Shown: positions 47,565-59,170, numbered from the stretch's first letter. The stretch: DNA of 64,000 bases from Azoarcus sp031546845 (GCA_031546845.1 JAVBJT010000001.1:22088-86087), one strand, 5' to 3'. The notes: generated from the letters alone by a model not told the origin. Translations and numbers: made by a program.

Positions 47565-47576
47565 TCTGTTAACAGA
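47565..47576 (-). promoter_or_regulatory. Palindrome upstream of the GbsR-type regulator
   Basis: TCTGTTAACAGA is a perfect 12-bp palindrome, flanked by TTT/GAAA that extends its symmetry. It lies in the short leader of the regulator gene, fitting an autoregulatory operator. Confidence 0.45.
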
Positions 47577-47768
47577 GAAAATTATGCTCTCAAAAGCCCC
47601 ATGGGTTCAATCCGCGAATACCACGACCAGCACACAGGCCCGGTTAATCATTTCCGACCATTCATGCTTGTGGGACGGCCGGGAAAGAAAAACGGATTGC
47701 CTATAGAGGATTGAATATAAAGTACATACTCCCGCCCCAAGAGACGGAAGTATGTGCCGGGCATTTAT

Positions 47769-49169
47769 TTACCAAACCATTACGCGTACGCGATTATCCA
47801 GCGGTACACGAACACCCATTACTCCTCTCCTCCCTGCCGGCGCGAGCTGCGAATCGTAGATCGGGTCGTACACTATGCCTACTCCATAGGGGACGTTTGG
47901 CAAGGTCAATGTGTAGCCGGGATCGCCCCAGTAAACCCATACGTTGCGGCCGTCATCGCGTTTCCAGGCGATGCTGTAAAGCCTCGCGGATGAAGGCAGC
48001 CCTTCAACCAGCGGAGGCTCGGCGGGCATAAGCCGAGAGCCCGTCGCGGCCAAGAAATTCTTGAGCGCGGTATAGGCCGGCTTCGCATAGCCGCGCGGAT
48101 AACCATCGAGATCAAGCAAGCCATAGAACTGATCGCGAGGCAACGCGCGCTCATCGAGATCGGAGAGCGCGAACAGGAAGATGCGGTCGAAGTCCTGCGC
48201 ACTCATCAACGCCAGGCGCTTCAGCAGATAATCCGCTTGGCCGTTCTCCCCGATGATGGGTTGCTCCACCACCGGACCGGGGTAGCTGGACCATCCCCAC
48301 TCGGTCGCCCAGATTTGCTGGGCACCGTGCCCGCGCAAGAAACCGTTGATGTACTCCGTCGCGCTCAGAAAATCCTAGGCGACAGGATCGTTGCCTACCG
48401 GCGTAAGGGTATAGGGCTGATAGGCGACGACCGGTTGCAGATTCAGCAGACCAAGATCCAGCAACTCCAAGAGCATCAGGCCGCCGCCGGGCAATTCACT
48501 GTGATAGGCCATGCCGGCGGTAACGACCGGTTTGTTCGGATCGATGGTGCGCAATGTATCGTTGGCCGAGCGGAATAAATTCATGTATTCCGCGCTATTC
48601 GGCACCGGAGTCCAGTAACTGGGCAGGTTGGGTTCGTTCCAGACTTGCCAGGCATTGACCGACGGGTAGCGCCGCGCGAGCATGCCGATAAAGTCCGAGA
48701 ACAACTGCGGGTCTGTGGGCGGGTACTGATCCGGATAGAGTGCATCCGGGGGTGCGAGGATCGCATGGCTGGCCGAACCGACGACATAGACAACCGATTT
48801 CAGTTGGTTTGCTTCCAGATCGGCGATGACCCGATCCAGATCCTGCAAGTGATAAACGCCTTGCGGATATTCATGCTGGGCCCAATGGACGTCGATCCGC
48901 ACCCACTCCAGCCCGAGCGCCTTCAGGTACTGGAATTGCCGCGTGTACTGCTCCCCGTACTGCGGTGGCGCAAACCAGACAAGATGGGCGTTAACGCCGA
49001 GAAAGTCTTTCCAGACGACGGGCCGTGGCGGCTTGAGCGTGATGATCTCTGCCTGCGAGAATCCGGAAAGTCCAAGACTGACGACGGCGGCAAGCAGCAA
49101 TGCAAGGGATTTGATGCATGAGTACGATTGGGTAAGCTGCCCGAATGAGCCTGCACTCAAGATGGTCAA
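47769..49169 (-). pseudogene. GH39-like glycoside hydrolase interrupted by one in-frame TAG
   Basis: One continuous frame of 467 codons with a single amber codon at codon 265 (48375-48377). Before it: a signal peptide (SLALLLAAVVSLGLSGFSQA), a TIM-barrel start (FLGVNAHLVWF, WVRIDVHW) and the acid/base Glu179 in WQVWNEPN. After it: DFLSATEYINGFLRGHG, the likely nucleophile Glu290 in IWATEWGWSS, RIFLFALSD and a C-terminal beta domain. The halves need each other, so the product is inactive unless TAG is read through. The only start in frame is TTG (49169) with no ribosome site, which also suggests decay. A role in exopolysaccharide breakdown is inferred from family and setting. Confidence 0.8.
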
Positions 49170-49563
49170 GGATGTCGTGAGAAACGCCGTTTCAGCACAG
49201 AATGGATAGCGCGAATCTAAAGGGATTTCAAATCACCACTTGGGAGCATTGGATATTGCGGACCGAGCTTGAATCGGGTAAACAGTCTGCCGGCTGACAA
49301 CGGCTATGCAGGAGGATCCTTCGCACAAAATGTGCGAGAAATGCCGGGCGGTCACACGACACTGCAGATCGCCAAGCGTAGCAAGTTGTACACCTTCACG
49401 CCCATGCCCACACGCAGGATCGTCGAGCACAGCCTTGTTTGGCTGGAGAAGAACGAACACTTGCGGAAAGATTGCGAGAGGCTGCTCAACACCAACCTGT
49501 AGTTCATCCATCTCGCCCTCTTGGGCGTCTTGCTTAAAAGAATTTGAACAGGCACTTAGAAAA
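49170..49563. other. Intergenic region holding the IS5-family remnant
   Basis: 394 bases between divergent genes. Apart from the transposase remnant at 49284-49547 nothing else was recognised. No intact terminal inverted repeats or target-site duplication could be picked out by eye. Confidence 0.5.
49284..49547 (+). pseudogene. IS5-family transposase, C-terminal remnant
   Basis: Encodes the last ~88 codons of an IS5-group (IS427-like) transposase: LPADNGYAGGSFAQNV, TTLQIAKRSKLYTFTPMPTRRIVEHSLVWLEKN, then NTNL, a TAG where Gln is usual, and FIHLALLGVLLKRI ending at TGA 49545-49547. The catalytic Glu motif RxxVE survives as RRIVEH. The N-terminal two thirds are missing. Different subgroup from the remnant at 13.2-13.6 kb. 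Confidence 0.75.
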
Positions 49564-50970
49564 ATGCTCTTAAAAAAAGAAAATCACTTCTCGAAAGATG
49601 AGGTGAAGGCTTTTGTTTTTTCGTCAATCATATTTTTTATACTACACCAAATATACCGAGTCAAAACTTTCCATTACGATGCCGAACTATATTGGAAGTT
49701 GGCCGGATATGAATTTATTACAAATTTCCCGAATGAGATAAGAGGTTATTTTTATCCGCTTCTGCTTGCTCCGGCGAAATGGATGAGCGATATATTAGGT
49801 AGCAAAAACTTTGTATACAGATTTTTTTCTGCAACGGCCTTTGGTTTTTTACTCGGTGTTTTTCTGCCGAATCTTTATACACGGATATTTGGCGGAAAAT
49901 TGACGGTACCGCGCAGGCTGTTGGTGCCTGTGCTTGTCGCGGTTATTTTCCCCGGAGCAATCTTGTATCCGCTCAGTGATCTCCCTGCTTTTCTCTTGCT
50001 ACTTGGAGCAATCTGGGGACTGGAAAAAGCGAGATCCGATCAAGGCGGCAGTGGATATTTCTATATATTGATGGCGGGGGTTTTTCTTGGCGGAGCCTAC
50101 AACAGTAGAACTATCTATATTTTCTCATTGATTTTTTTATTATTTGTTTTCTTTGTTTTTATTTTTTCAAAAAAATATACTGCGAGCGGAAGGCGCCGCC
50201 TGATTGCCAGCGGCATGATTTTGTTGGGATTGTTGATTGTCAGCCTGCCTCAAATGCTGATCAATAAAAGGCACCACGACTCTTACACGCCTGCGATTTT
50301 CGCCAGCGATAAAATTTTCGCCTATCAACTGAGATGGGGAGTCGCTGTGCAAAAATACTCTACCACAACTGACGAGGACGTTCCCGGCGAGCTCGGTGCG
50401 GGCTTGTTTTACCTTGATAGGGCGGGCCAGAAAATGCTGTCTGCCAGCGATGTGGGGAAAACCCGTGGAGGGCTCTCAATCCGCGAGTATGCCGATCTCG
50501 TTGCTAAAAATCCGCTGGATTTTCTCGCAATATATGCCAGACATATAGTCGCGGGTTTGGATGTGAGGGATGGAGAGTTGTACATAAAAAACCATGCCAA
50601 GCGCCGCGATATGATTTCCGTATTCAATTTTTTTGTTTTGTTTTTAGGAACATGGGCTTTTATCGCAAAAGCAAACGAAGACTCTCCCGTTTCCGGTGTA
50701 AGAAGAGAGAGGGCCATTTTGCTTTTTGCCATATTGCTGCCTGTTTTTGCAATTATTCCAGGCGCGATAGAAACCCGCTTTTTTCTGCCCTTCCATTTGC
50801 TTGTTTACTGTTCTGTGGCATTTAAATTAGATTGGAGATTGGTTCGGAGCGAGCTAATCACTTCGCCATGGCGGATCGCATCGTTATTTTTGTTCGCTGC
50901 TTTGTTTTATTTTTCAACCGTATTAACGCTCGAAGCGAGCCTTGAATATTATTTCGACCGAAGCACATAG
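49564..50970 (+). CDS. Polytopic membrane protein, possible GT-C-like glycosyltransferase
   Basis: 468 residues from ATG 49564; the frame upstream lies in the IS remnant. About ten to eleven TM helices are visible, e.g. AFVFSSIIFFILHQIYRV, FLLLLGAIWGL and IYIFSLIFLLFVFFVFIFS. The first loop contains TFHYDAELYWKLAGY, with acidic residues where GT-C (ArnT/PMT-like) enzymes keep their catalytic Asp, and the topology fits that class. No exact family is claimed. Very AT-rich with many TTT/ATT codons, unlike flanking genes, so probably acquired. Beside an acyltransferase and a glycoside hydrolase, a surface-polysaccharide role is plausible. Confidence 0.72.
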   Translation: MLLKKENHFSKDEVKAFVFSSIIFFILHQIYRVKTFHYDAELYWKLAGYEFITNFPNEIRGYFYPLLLAPAKWMSDILGSKNFVYRFFSATAFGFLLGVFLPNLYTRIFGGKLTVPRRLLVPVLVAVIFPGAILYPLSDLPAFLLLLGAIWGLEKARSDQGGSGYFYILMAGVFLGGAYNSRTIYIFSLIFLLFVFFVFIFSKKYTASGRRRLIASGMILLGLLIVSLPQMLINKRHHDSYTPAIFASDKIFAYQLRWGVAVQKYSTTTDEDVPGELGAGLFYLDRAGQKMLSASDVGKTRGGLSIREYADLVAKNPLDFLAIYARHIVAGLDVRDGELYIKNHAKRRDMISVFNFFVLFLGTWAFIAKANEDSPVSGVRRERAILLFAILLPVFAIIPGAIETRFFLPFHLLVYCSVAFKLDWRLVRSELITSPWRIASLFLFAALFYFSTVLTLEASLEYYFDRST

Positions 50971-51005
50971 CCCGCTTATATGGCGCACCCCGGGATCAAA
51001 GCCGA

Positions 51006-52175
51006 TCAGGTATTGCGCCCGCCTGCGATCGCTATCTTCTCGAGAGCGCGCCCCTCTAAAACACCTGGGTGACTAAACGATTTTCGAGTAAAAGGATATT
51101 CAAACAAGCGCCAGGAAAGCAGAGACACCAGTATTGCGGCCAAGGGCGCCAACGTCCAAAAGAGTAGCGGAGAATGAGGGGACAAATAAAGCCGCAGCTG
51201 GGCAAAAATAGGGTAATGCCAAAGATACAAGCTATAGCTGATCGTGCCGGCAAAAAGAAATGGCCGGGAACCGAGAATTTTTACCAGCCTGGCGCGGGGC
51301 AGCCGAATACAGGTAAATATGATGGCCGCTATCGGGATTGCTGTCAGAGTGTAGTAAAAAAACACCCAGGGTGTAATTCCATTGCTCACCACATCCCCGG
51401 TTTTTGAAAATACATAAGAAAACAAAATAATGGCCACCACTCCTGCAATGCCTGATAGCTTTACAATGCCTTCCCTCACTCCGTGAAAGCTCAAAAACGC
51501 CAAGAACATTCCAATGAAAAACTGATCGAATCGAGACGGAAACTGGATAATCCAACGAGCCACTACGATACCGTTTTCAATATAACTGATACAAAACCAA
51601 CACAAAAAACGGAAAGCAACAGCAGCCAAAAAAATCATTGGTAAAATCGCCAACCATCGTCTATTGCATCCAAAAATCAATGCAAAAATGGGCAGAAACA
51701 GATAAAAATCCCACTCTATAGGCAACGACCAATAAACAGGGTTCAAGGGAGAAGAGCTGCCATACAGATTGAACAACAACAATGCATGGGATATCCACTC
51801 GAGAAAAGAGAGTTGGAAGGCGCTCCCAGCCGCCCATGCCACAGTGGTTAAAATGGCAATTTGCGCGATATAAGGCGGCATGATTCGGCGAAACCGCTTC
51901 AACCAAAATACTCGCAAGCTCGGCATCGGATTGCCAGTTAATCGCGCTTGTACAAAAGAGCCGCCAAGCAAGTAGCCGGAAAGAACGAAAAATATATCGA
52001 CACCGAGGTATCCGTATTCGATCAGTGGCGTAAAGTTGAGCGGCCCAACCGCTACTTGAGGAATACCAGCCAGCTGCCATAAATGGAGAAGCATGACCCA
52101 AACAGCAGCCACACCTCTTAAGCCGGTTAATGCAGGCACCTGAACAAAATTTTGATTATTAGACGATGTCATCAA
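51006..52175 (-). CDS. Acyltransferase 3 family membrane protein (OafA/YrhL-like)
   Basis: Inner-membrane O-acyltransferase of 389 residues that would acetylate a surface or lipid-linked glycan. Starts PALTGLRGVAAVWVMLLHLWQL, the family hallmark with catalytic His, followed by GYLGVDIFFVLSGYLLG, FWLKRFRRIMPPY, YWSLPIEWDFYLFLP and a late FAGTISYSLYLWHYPIF. About ten TM helices, without an extra SGNH domain. Moderately AT-rich. Convergent with the membrane protein gene to its left (35-base gap). Confidence 0.92.
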   Translation of the reverse strand: MMTSSNNQNFVQVPALTGLRGVAAVWVMLLHLWQLAGIPQVAVGPLNFTPLIEYGYLGVDIFFVLSGYLLGGSFVQARLTGNPMPSLRVFWLKRFRRIMPPYIAQIAILTTVAWAAGSAFQLSFLEWISHALLLFNLYGSSSPLNPVYWSLPIEWDFYLFLPIFALIFGCNRRWLAILPMIFLAAVAFRFLCWFCISYIENGIVVARWIIQFPSRFDQFFIGMFLAFLSFHGVREGIVKLSGIAGVVAIILFSYVFSKTGDVVSNGITPWVFFYYTLTAIPIAAIIFTCIRLPRARLVKILGSRPFLFAGTISYSLYLWHYPIFAQLRLYLSPHSPLLFWTLAPLAAILVSLLSWRLFEYPFTRKSFSHPGVLEGRALEKIAIAGGRNT

Positions 52176-52308
52176 AAAAGGAGGGGAACGCTCTCTAAAA
52201 CAGATGATTTAAAAATCAATCCACAAAAATATCCGGCTTATTCACGCAATATTATTTTTATCGATTGATGCAAATAGGTACTGTTGCCTATGGCGTAATT
52301 TTACGTCA

Positions 52309-53511
52309 TTACAACTTCTTGTGTGCCGGCGTGCACAGCGTCCACGCCGCAGCCCATGCCAGCGCGCCAGCGCCGATCCAATACGAATCGCTCATACTAC
52401 CCCCGCGTTCCAGCCACATTTTGGCCATCCACGGCCCGGTGAGTTGGGCGCAGCCATATACGGTGATGAGCGCAGCGGAGATACGCGGCCCCTGGTGGGG
52501 GTGCAAGGCGCGGGCCAGCCGCTGAGTCAGCAGCACGGTGCCGATGAAAGTGGCGCCGATCAGCAGCGCGCAGCCGAACACGCCGACCGCGCCCGGCCAC
52601 AACAGCGGCGCGGCCACGCCCGCACACTGCAAAACGTAATTGAGCACCAGCGCATTGCGGTCGCCCATGCGCGTGCCGAGGCGATTCCACAGCCACGCGG
52701 AGGCGAGCGAGCTCAGGGCGAGGACGAGCCAGGCGCCGTTCTGCAGCCAATGCCCGTCGGCGAGTTGTTCGTGGGCGACCACCGGCAGAAAGGTGGCGGG
52801 CAGAATATAGCCCAACCCAGCGCCGGCGTAGGCCATGAATACCGGCAGGCTGGCACGGTCGACAAGCGGCGTGACAAGCGGTGCGATAGGGCCACCGGCG
52901 GCATGAACGGTATCGGCCGGCGGCAAATCCAGGCACGCGAGTTGACGCGCGCTCCACCACGCGATCGGCAATGCCACCGCCGCCATCGGCCACCAGCGTT
53001 GAGCGCCGGCAAGCCACTGCGCCGGCCAGGTGGCAAGCACGTTGGAAACGAGCAGACCAACGCCGACGCCGAGATACATCAGCCCGCTGAGCGAGGCCGC
53101 CTTGTGACGCGACAGCCATTCCAACACCAGCGCCGGCGCCTGCACGAACACGATGCCGTTGCCGACGCCGTTGACGATGCGTAGCACGAGCAGCACGGTG
53201 AGATTGTCGGTAAAACCCTGTGCCACCGTGGAGGCGACGTTGAACGCCAACGCCGCCGGCACGGTGCGGAGAATCTGGCGCGGCTGGTGCAGGCGCACGG
53301 CGAGCAAGGCGCCGCACAGATAGCCAATGTAGTTCCACGTTGCGATCGAAGCGCCGTCATCCAGCCCCATGAAGCCATCGCCGACCAGCAAGGGCAGCAA
53401 GGGCGTGTAGGCAAAACGGCCGAGGCAGTGCACCGTCATCAGCGCCAGGGCGACGGCGAGCAGCGGAACCCAAATCCGCTGCGGCGCATCGGTGGTGGAA
53501 TGCAGGCTCAT
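52309..53511 (-). CDS. YbfB/YjiJ-family MFS transporter
   Basis: 400 residues, twelve TM helices, major facilitator fold. Family segments: LGRFAYTPLLPLLVGDG near the N-terminus, WNYIGYLCGALLAV, VLLVLRIVNGVGNGIVFVQAPALVLEWLSRHKAASLSGLMYLGVGVGLLVSN and GLGYILPATFLPVVA. Substrate unknown. It is transcribed alone, with short gaps to an acyltransferase and terC. Confidence 0.9.
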   Translation of the reverse strand: MSLHSTTDAPQRIWVPLLAVALALMTVHCLGRFAYTPLLPLLVGDGFMGLDDGASIATWNYIGYLCGALLAVRLHQPRQILRTVPAALAFNVASTVAQGFTDNLTVLLVLRIVNGVGNGIVFVQAPALVLEWLSRHKAASLSGLMYLGVGVGLLVSNVLATWPAQWLAGAQRWWPMAAVALPIAWWSARQLACLDLPPADTVHAAGGPIAPLVTPLVDRASLPVFMAYAGAGLGYILPATFLPVVAHEQLADGHWLQNGAWLVLALSSLASAWLWNRLGTRMGDRNALVLNYVLQCAGVAAPLLWPGAVGVFGCALLIGATFIGTVLLTQRLARALHPHQGPRISAALITVYGCAQLTGPWMAKMWLERGGSMSDSYWIGAGALAWAAAWTLCTPAHKKL

Positions 53512-53633
53512 AGCAAGCTCTCGCGCGGGAATAGTAGGGTATGGATCGCGCCGACGCGCGCGCCCCAGAACCGGGGCGGTGCGGACGACGGATGATTAAA
53601 GGAAGGGGGTGGACGAACGGAACGCCCGTCCGT

Positions 53634-54407
53634 TCAGGCGTTTTCCGCCGCGTCTTTTCCCGCCGTATAAGGCTCGCGCAATTCCACTGGCTTCGTTTTC
53701 TTGCGCATGCGGATGTTGAGCATCTCGACAACCACGGAAAACGCCATCGCGGAGTAGATGTAACCCTTCGGCACATGATGGCCGAAGCCTTCGGCGATCA
53801 ACACCACCCCGATCACCATGAGGAAGGACAGCGCCAGCATCTTCACCGTCGGGTGCTTGGAGACGAACTCGCCGATCGGCGCGGCGGCCACCATCATCAG
53901 CGCCACCGACGCGATCACCGCCGAGATCATCACCGCCAGATTGTTCACCATGCCGACGGCGGTGATGATGGAATCGAGCGAAAACACCAGATCGATAACG
54001 ATGATCTGCATGATCACCGCCGCGAACGTGGCCTTCACCGCCGATGAGCTTTCGCCCTCCTCGCCCTCGAGCAGTTGGTGGATCTCGCCAGTGCTCTTCC
54101 ACACTAGGAACAGGCCGCCGCAAATTAGGATCAGATCGCGGCCGGAAACGCCGTGGCCGAACACCTCGAACAAAGGCGTGGTCAGCCCGACCAGCCAGGC
54201 CAGCACCAATAACAACGCGATGCGCATGAACATCGCGAGAAACAGCCCCAGCCGGCGGGCGAAAGCGCGCTGCTGCTGCGGCAGCTTATCCACCAGGATG
54301 GAAATGAAGATGATGTTGTCGATGCCAAGCACCAATTCGAGCGCGGTCAGCGTGAAAAAGGCGATGAGCAACTGGGGATCGGTGACGAAAGAAAGGGATT
54401 CGAGCAT
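53634..54407 (-). CDS. TerC-family membrane protein
   Basis: 257 residues; ATG 54407 (MLESLSFVTDPQLLIAFFTLTALELVLGIDNIIFISIL) fits the family start, while the frame open to 54572 adds an unrelated basic leader. Seven or more TM helices with the conserved acidic motifs ELVLGIDNIIF and QIIVIDLVFSLDSIITAVGM, which probably bind metal. Relatives export manganese or are linked to tellurite resistance and metalation of exported proteins. It is 198 bases downstream of cadR on the same strand. No yybP-ykoY manganese riboswitch could be recognised in that gap. Confidence 0.9.
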   Translation of the reverse strand: MLESLSFVTDPQLLIAFFTLTALELVLGIDNIIFISILVDKLPQQQRAFARRLGLFLAMFMRIALLLVLAWLVGLTTPLFEVFGHGVSGRDLILICGGLFLVWKSTGEIHQLLEGEEGESSSAVKATFAAVIMQIIVIDLVFSLDSIITAVGMVNNLAVMISAVIASVALMMVAAAPIGEFVSKHPTVKMLALSFLMVIGVVLIAEGFGHHVPKGYIYSAMAFSVVVEMLNIRMRKKTKPVELREPYTAGKDAAENA

Positions 54408-54605
54408 GGTCGTGGCGGAATGGTCTCTGGCAAGTAGCTTGTAAGCGGCTGCCCGGCACACGCGGCGCTGGACGGGACGAAACGGGAAAAACGGGAATAT
54501 ACCGATGAACGGGCCGATGCGCAGAAATCCGCGCCATCTCGTCAGAAAATGTTCCCGGTAATCCAAGGCCAAGGGCCGGATCAGAACCAGCTTGAGTAGC
54601 GTGCC

Positions 54606-55076
54606 TTAAGCGTGTCGCTTGTGCGCGCCGGGCACGTGCAAATGCCCCGCCTCGGCACAGGCCGAGGGAACCGCCGAAGGCTCGGCCGGCTGCTCCAGTT
54701 CGCGCAGGATGCCGCAGTCCTCACTGCTGCCCTCGCCGCGGCAGCGGGCGCGCAGGTCGCGTAGCTGCCGGCTTAGGGACTGCAACTCGGCGATACGCAC
54801 CTCGACATGGTGCAGGTGCTCGTCGATCAGCCGATTGGCGGTACCGCAGTCGGATTCGGGGCGATCGCGCAGAGCAAGCAGGGCACGGATTTCCTCTTGG
54901 GCCATATCCAGCGAGCGGCAATGGCGGATGAACAGCAGCCGCTCGATATGCGCCGCGCCGTATTGCCGGTAGTTACCCTCGCTACGCGACGGCTCGGGTA
55001 GCAGACCCTCGTGCTCGTAGTAGCGGATGGTTTCGACCGGGCAGCCCGTCCGTTTGGCCAGTTCGCCGATTTTCAT
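54606..55076 (-). CDS. cadR: MerR-family Cd(II)/Pb(II)-responsive regulator CadR
   Basis: 156 residues. N-terminal MerR helix-turn-helix (MKIGELAKRTGCPVETIRYYEHEGLLPEPSRSEGNYRQY), a coiled dimer helix (about 75-110) and metal-binding Cys: Cys77 in SDCGTAN, Cys112 and Cys121 in RCRGEGSSEDCGIL. The C-terminus is His-rich (AGHLHVPGAHKRHA), as in CadR proteins. It reads away from cadA, and the MerR-type promoter lies between them. Activates cadA when Cd, Pb or Zn is bound (family knowledge). Confidence 0.94.
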   Translation of the reverse strand: MKIGELAKRTGCPVETIRYYEHEGLLPEPSRSEGNYRQYGAAHIERLLFIRHCRSLDMAQEEIRALLALRDRPESDCGTANRLIDEHLHHVEVRIAELQSLSRQLRDLRARCRGEGSSEDCGILRELEQPAEPSAVPSACAEAGHLHVPGAHKRHA

Positions 55077-55106
55077 CGCTTTGTCTCTCCTCTTTTTCTT
55101 TGCCGC

Positions 55107-55137
55107 TTGACTCTGTAGTTACTACAGAGTGTGCAAT
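55107..55137 (+). promoter_or_regulatory. MerR-type cadA promoter with operator in a 19-base spacer
   Basis: TTGACT (-35, 55107-55112) and TGCAAT (-10, 55132-55137) are 19 bases apart, the over-long spacing that MerR-class activators correct by twisting DNA. A perfect 10-1-10 palindrome (half-site ACTCTGTAGT, 55110-55119 and 55121-55130) fills the spacer. This is the expected CadR binding site. Confidence 0.85.
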
Positions 55138-55169
55138 AACAAACATCGAGTCAAACCGGGAGTGTTTCC

Positions 55170-57485
<2,316 letters not shown>

Positions 57486-57604
57486 CTTCGTTGGGTCGCC
57501 TTGTTAGCCGTCGAATGCGAACCCTATGATTCCTCCGCGCCCTTGCAGCCGCCGCGCGGCGGCTGCTACGCTCCCGATCTTGTCCACCGCAAGCCCACCC
57601 CGCC

Positions 57605-59122
57605 ATGACCGCTAGTACGGATTACCTGGAACGCATTCTCAATGCCCAGGTGTATGACGTTGCCGAGGAAACCCCGCTCGACCTCGCCGCGAACCTCTCC
57701 GCGCGCATCCATAATTCCGTCTATTTCAAGCGCGAGGACATGCAGCCGGTATTCAGCTTCAAGCTGCGCGGCGCGTACAACAAAATGGCCGGCCTATCGC
57801 CAGCGGTGCTCAAGCGCGGCGTCATCTGCGCCTCCGCCGGCAATCACGCGCAGGGCGTGGCGCTGGCCGCGCAACGGCTGGGCGTGCGGGCGGTCATCGT
57901 AATGCCGAGCACAACGCCGCGCATCAAGGTCGATGCGGTCAAGGCCCGTGGCGGCGAAGCGGTGCTGGTCGGCGAATCGTATTCCGACGCCTACGCGCAC
58001 GCGCTGGAACTGGAAAAACAGGAAAAACTCACCTTCGTCCACCCCTACGACGATCCCGAAGTGATCGCCGGGCAAGGCACCATCGCGGTGGAAATCCTGC
58101 GCGCGCACCCGAAGCCGATCCACGCCATTTTCTGCCCCGTTGGCGGTGGCGGGCTGATTGCCGGCGTGGCTGCCTACGTGAAGCGCCTGCGGCCGGAAAC
58201 GAAGATCATCGGCGTGGAAACGGTCGACGCCAACGCCATGACGCGCTCGCTCGCCGAAGGCCGGCGCGTCACCCTGGAGCAGGTCGGCCTGTTTGCCGAC
58301 GGCACGGCGGTCAAACAAGTCGGCAAGGAAACCTTCCGCCTGTGCCAGCAGTACGTGGATGAAATGCTGCTGGTGGATAACGACGCCCTGTGCGCCGCGA
58401 TCAAGGATGTGTTCGAGGATACCCGCTCCATTCTCGAACCCGCCGGCGCGCTCGCGGTGGCCGGCGCCAAGGAATACGCCGCGCGGCACAAACTGCGCGA
58501 CAAGAGCCTGGTGGCGATCACCTCCGGCGCCAACATGAACTTCGACCGCCTGCGCTTCGTCGCCGAGCGCGCCGAACTGGGCGAACAACGCGAGGCGGTG
58601 CTGGCAGTGACGATTCCGGAAAAACCCGGCTCGTTTCGCAAGTTCATCGGCCTGCTCGGCAGCCGCAACATCACTGAATTCAACTACCGCTACGCGGATG
58701 CCGAACGCGCCCACATCTTCGTCGGCGTCACCGTGCATGCGCGCGGCGACGCCGCCCGCCTGGTCGAGCTGCTCGAACGCCACGAGCTGCCGGCCATCGA
58801 CCTGACCGACGACGAAATGGCCAAGACGCACATCCGCTACATGGTCGGCGGGCGCGCGCCGCAGGTGAACCACGAACTGCTGTACCGCTTCGCCTTCCCC
58901 GAACGGCCGGGCGCACTGATGAATTTCCTCTCCAACCTGCATTCGGATTGGAACATCAGCCTGTTCCACTACCGCAACCACGGCGCCGATTTCGGCCGCG
59001 TACTGGTCGGCATGCAGGTTCCCCCGGCGGACAAACCCGCGTTCGAGGCTTTCCTCCAGCGCCTCGGCTACGAATACGTCGCCGAAACGGACAACCCCGC
59101 CTACCGGCTGTTTCTGGCCTGA
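57605..59122 (+). CDS. ilvA: Threonine ammonia-lyase (biosynthetic)
   Basis: PLP enzyme that converts threonine to 2-oxobutanoate, the first step to isoleucine. 505 residues. The PLP-binding Lys53 is in FSFKLRGAYNKM, the phosphate-binding loop is GGGGLIAG (as VGGGGLIAGVAAYVK), and the catalytic domain ends near 325. Two C-terminal ACT-like regulatory domains (starting EQREAVLAVTIPEKPGSFRKFIGLLG and HELLYRFAFPERPGALMNFLSNL) mark the isoleucine-inhibited long form. Confidence 0.97.
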   Translation: MTASTDYLERILNAQVYDVAEETPLDLAANLSARIHNSVYFKREDMQPVFSFKLRGAYNKMAGLSPAVLKRGVICASAGNHAQGVALAAQRLGVRAVIVMPSTTPRIKVDAVKARGGEAVLVGESYSDAYAHALELEKQEKLTFVHPYDDPEVIAGQGTIAVEILRAHPKPIHAIFCPVGGGGLIAGVAAYVKRLRPETKIIGVETVDANAMTRSLAEGRRVTLEQVGLFADGTAVKQVGKETFRLCQQYVDEMLLVDNDALCAAIKDVFEDTRSILEPAGALAVAGAKEYAARHKLRDKSLVAITSGANMNFDRLRFVAERAELGEQREAVLAVTIPEKPGSFRKFIGLLGSRNITEFNYRYADAERAHIFVGVTVHARGDAARLVELLERHELPAIDLTDDEMAKTHIRYMVGGRAPQVNHELLYRFAFPERPGALMNFLSNLHSDWNISLFHYRNHGADFGRVLVGMQVPPADKPAFEAFLQRLGYEYVAETDNPAYRLFLA

Positions 59123-59170
59123 GTTTGCGGTGATCTGAACGGTGGTGGCCTGAACGTGCCGGCGCGCGCC

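Noticed and set aside
47590..47660. Sequence GGTTCAATCC resembling a tRNA T-arm
   Set aside because: No matching acceptor, D or anticodon stems could be built around it, so it is not a tRNA.
47724..47755. ACATACT/AGTATGT inverted repeat after the glycoside hydrolase pseudogene
   Set aside because: A 7-bp stem with an 18-base loop and no U-tract; probably chance.
53614..53637. Inverted repeat GAACGGA/TCCGTTC at the end of terC
   Set aside because: Only a 7-bp stem, partly inside the coding end and without a U-tract; not enough to call a terminator.
54408..54605. Possible yybP-ykoY manganese riboswitch before terC
   Set aside because: TerC genes often carry one, but the conserved GGGGAGUAG and partner motifs were not found in this gap.
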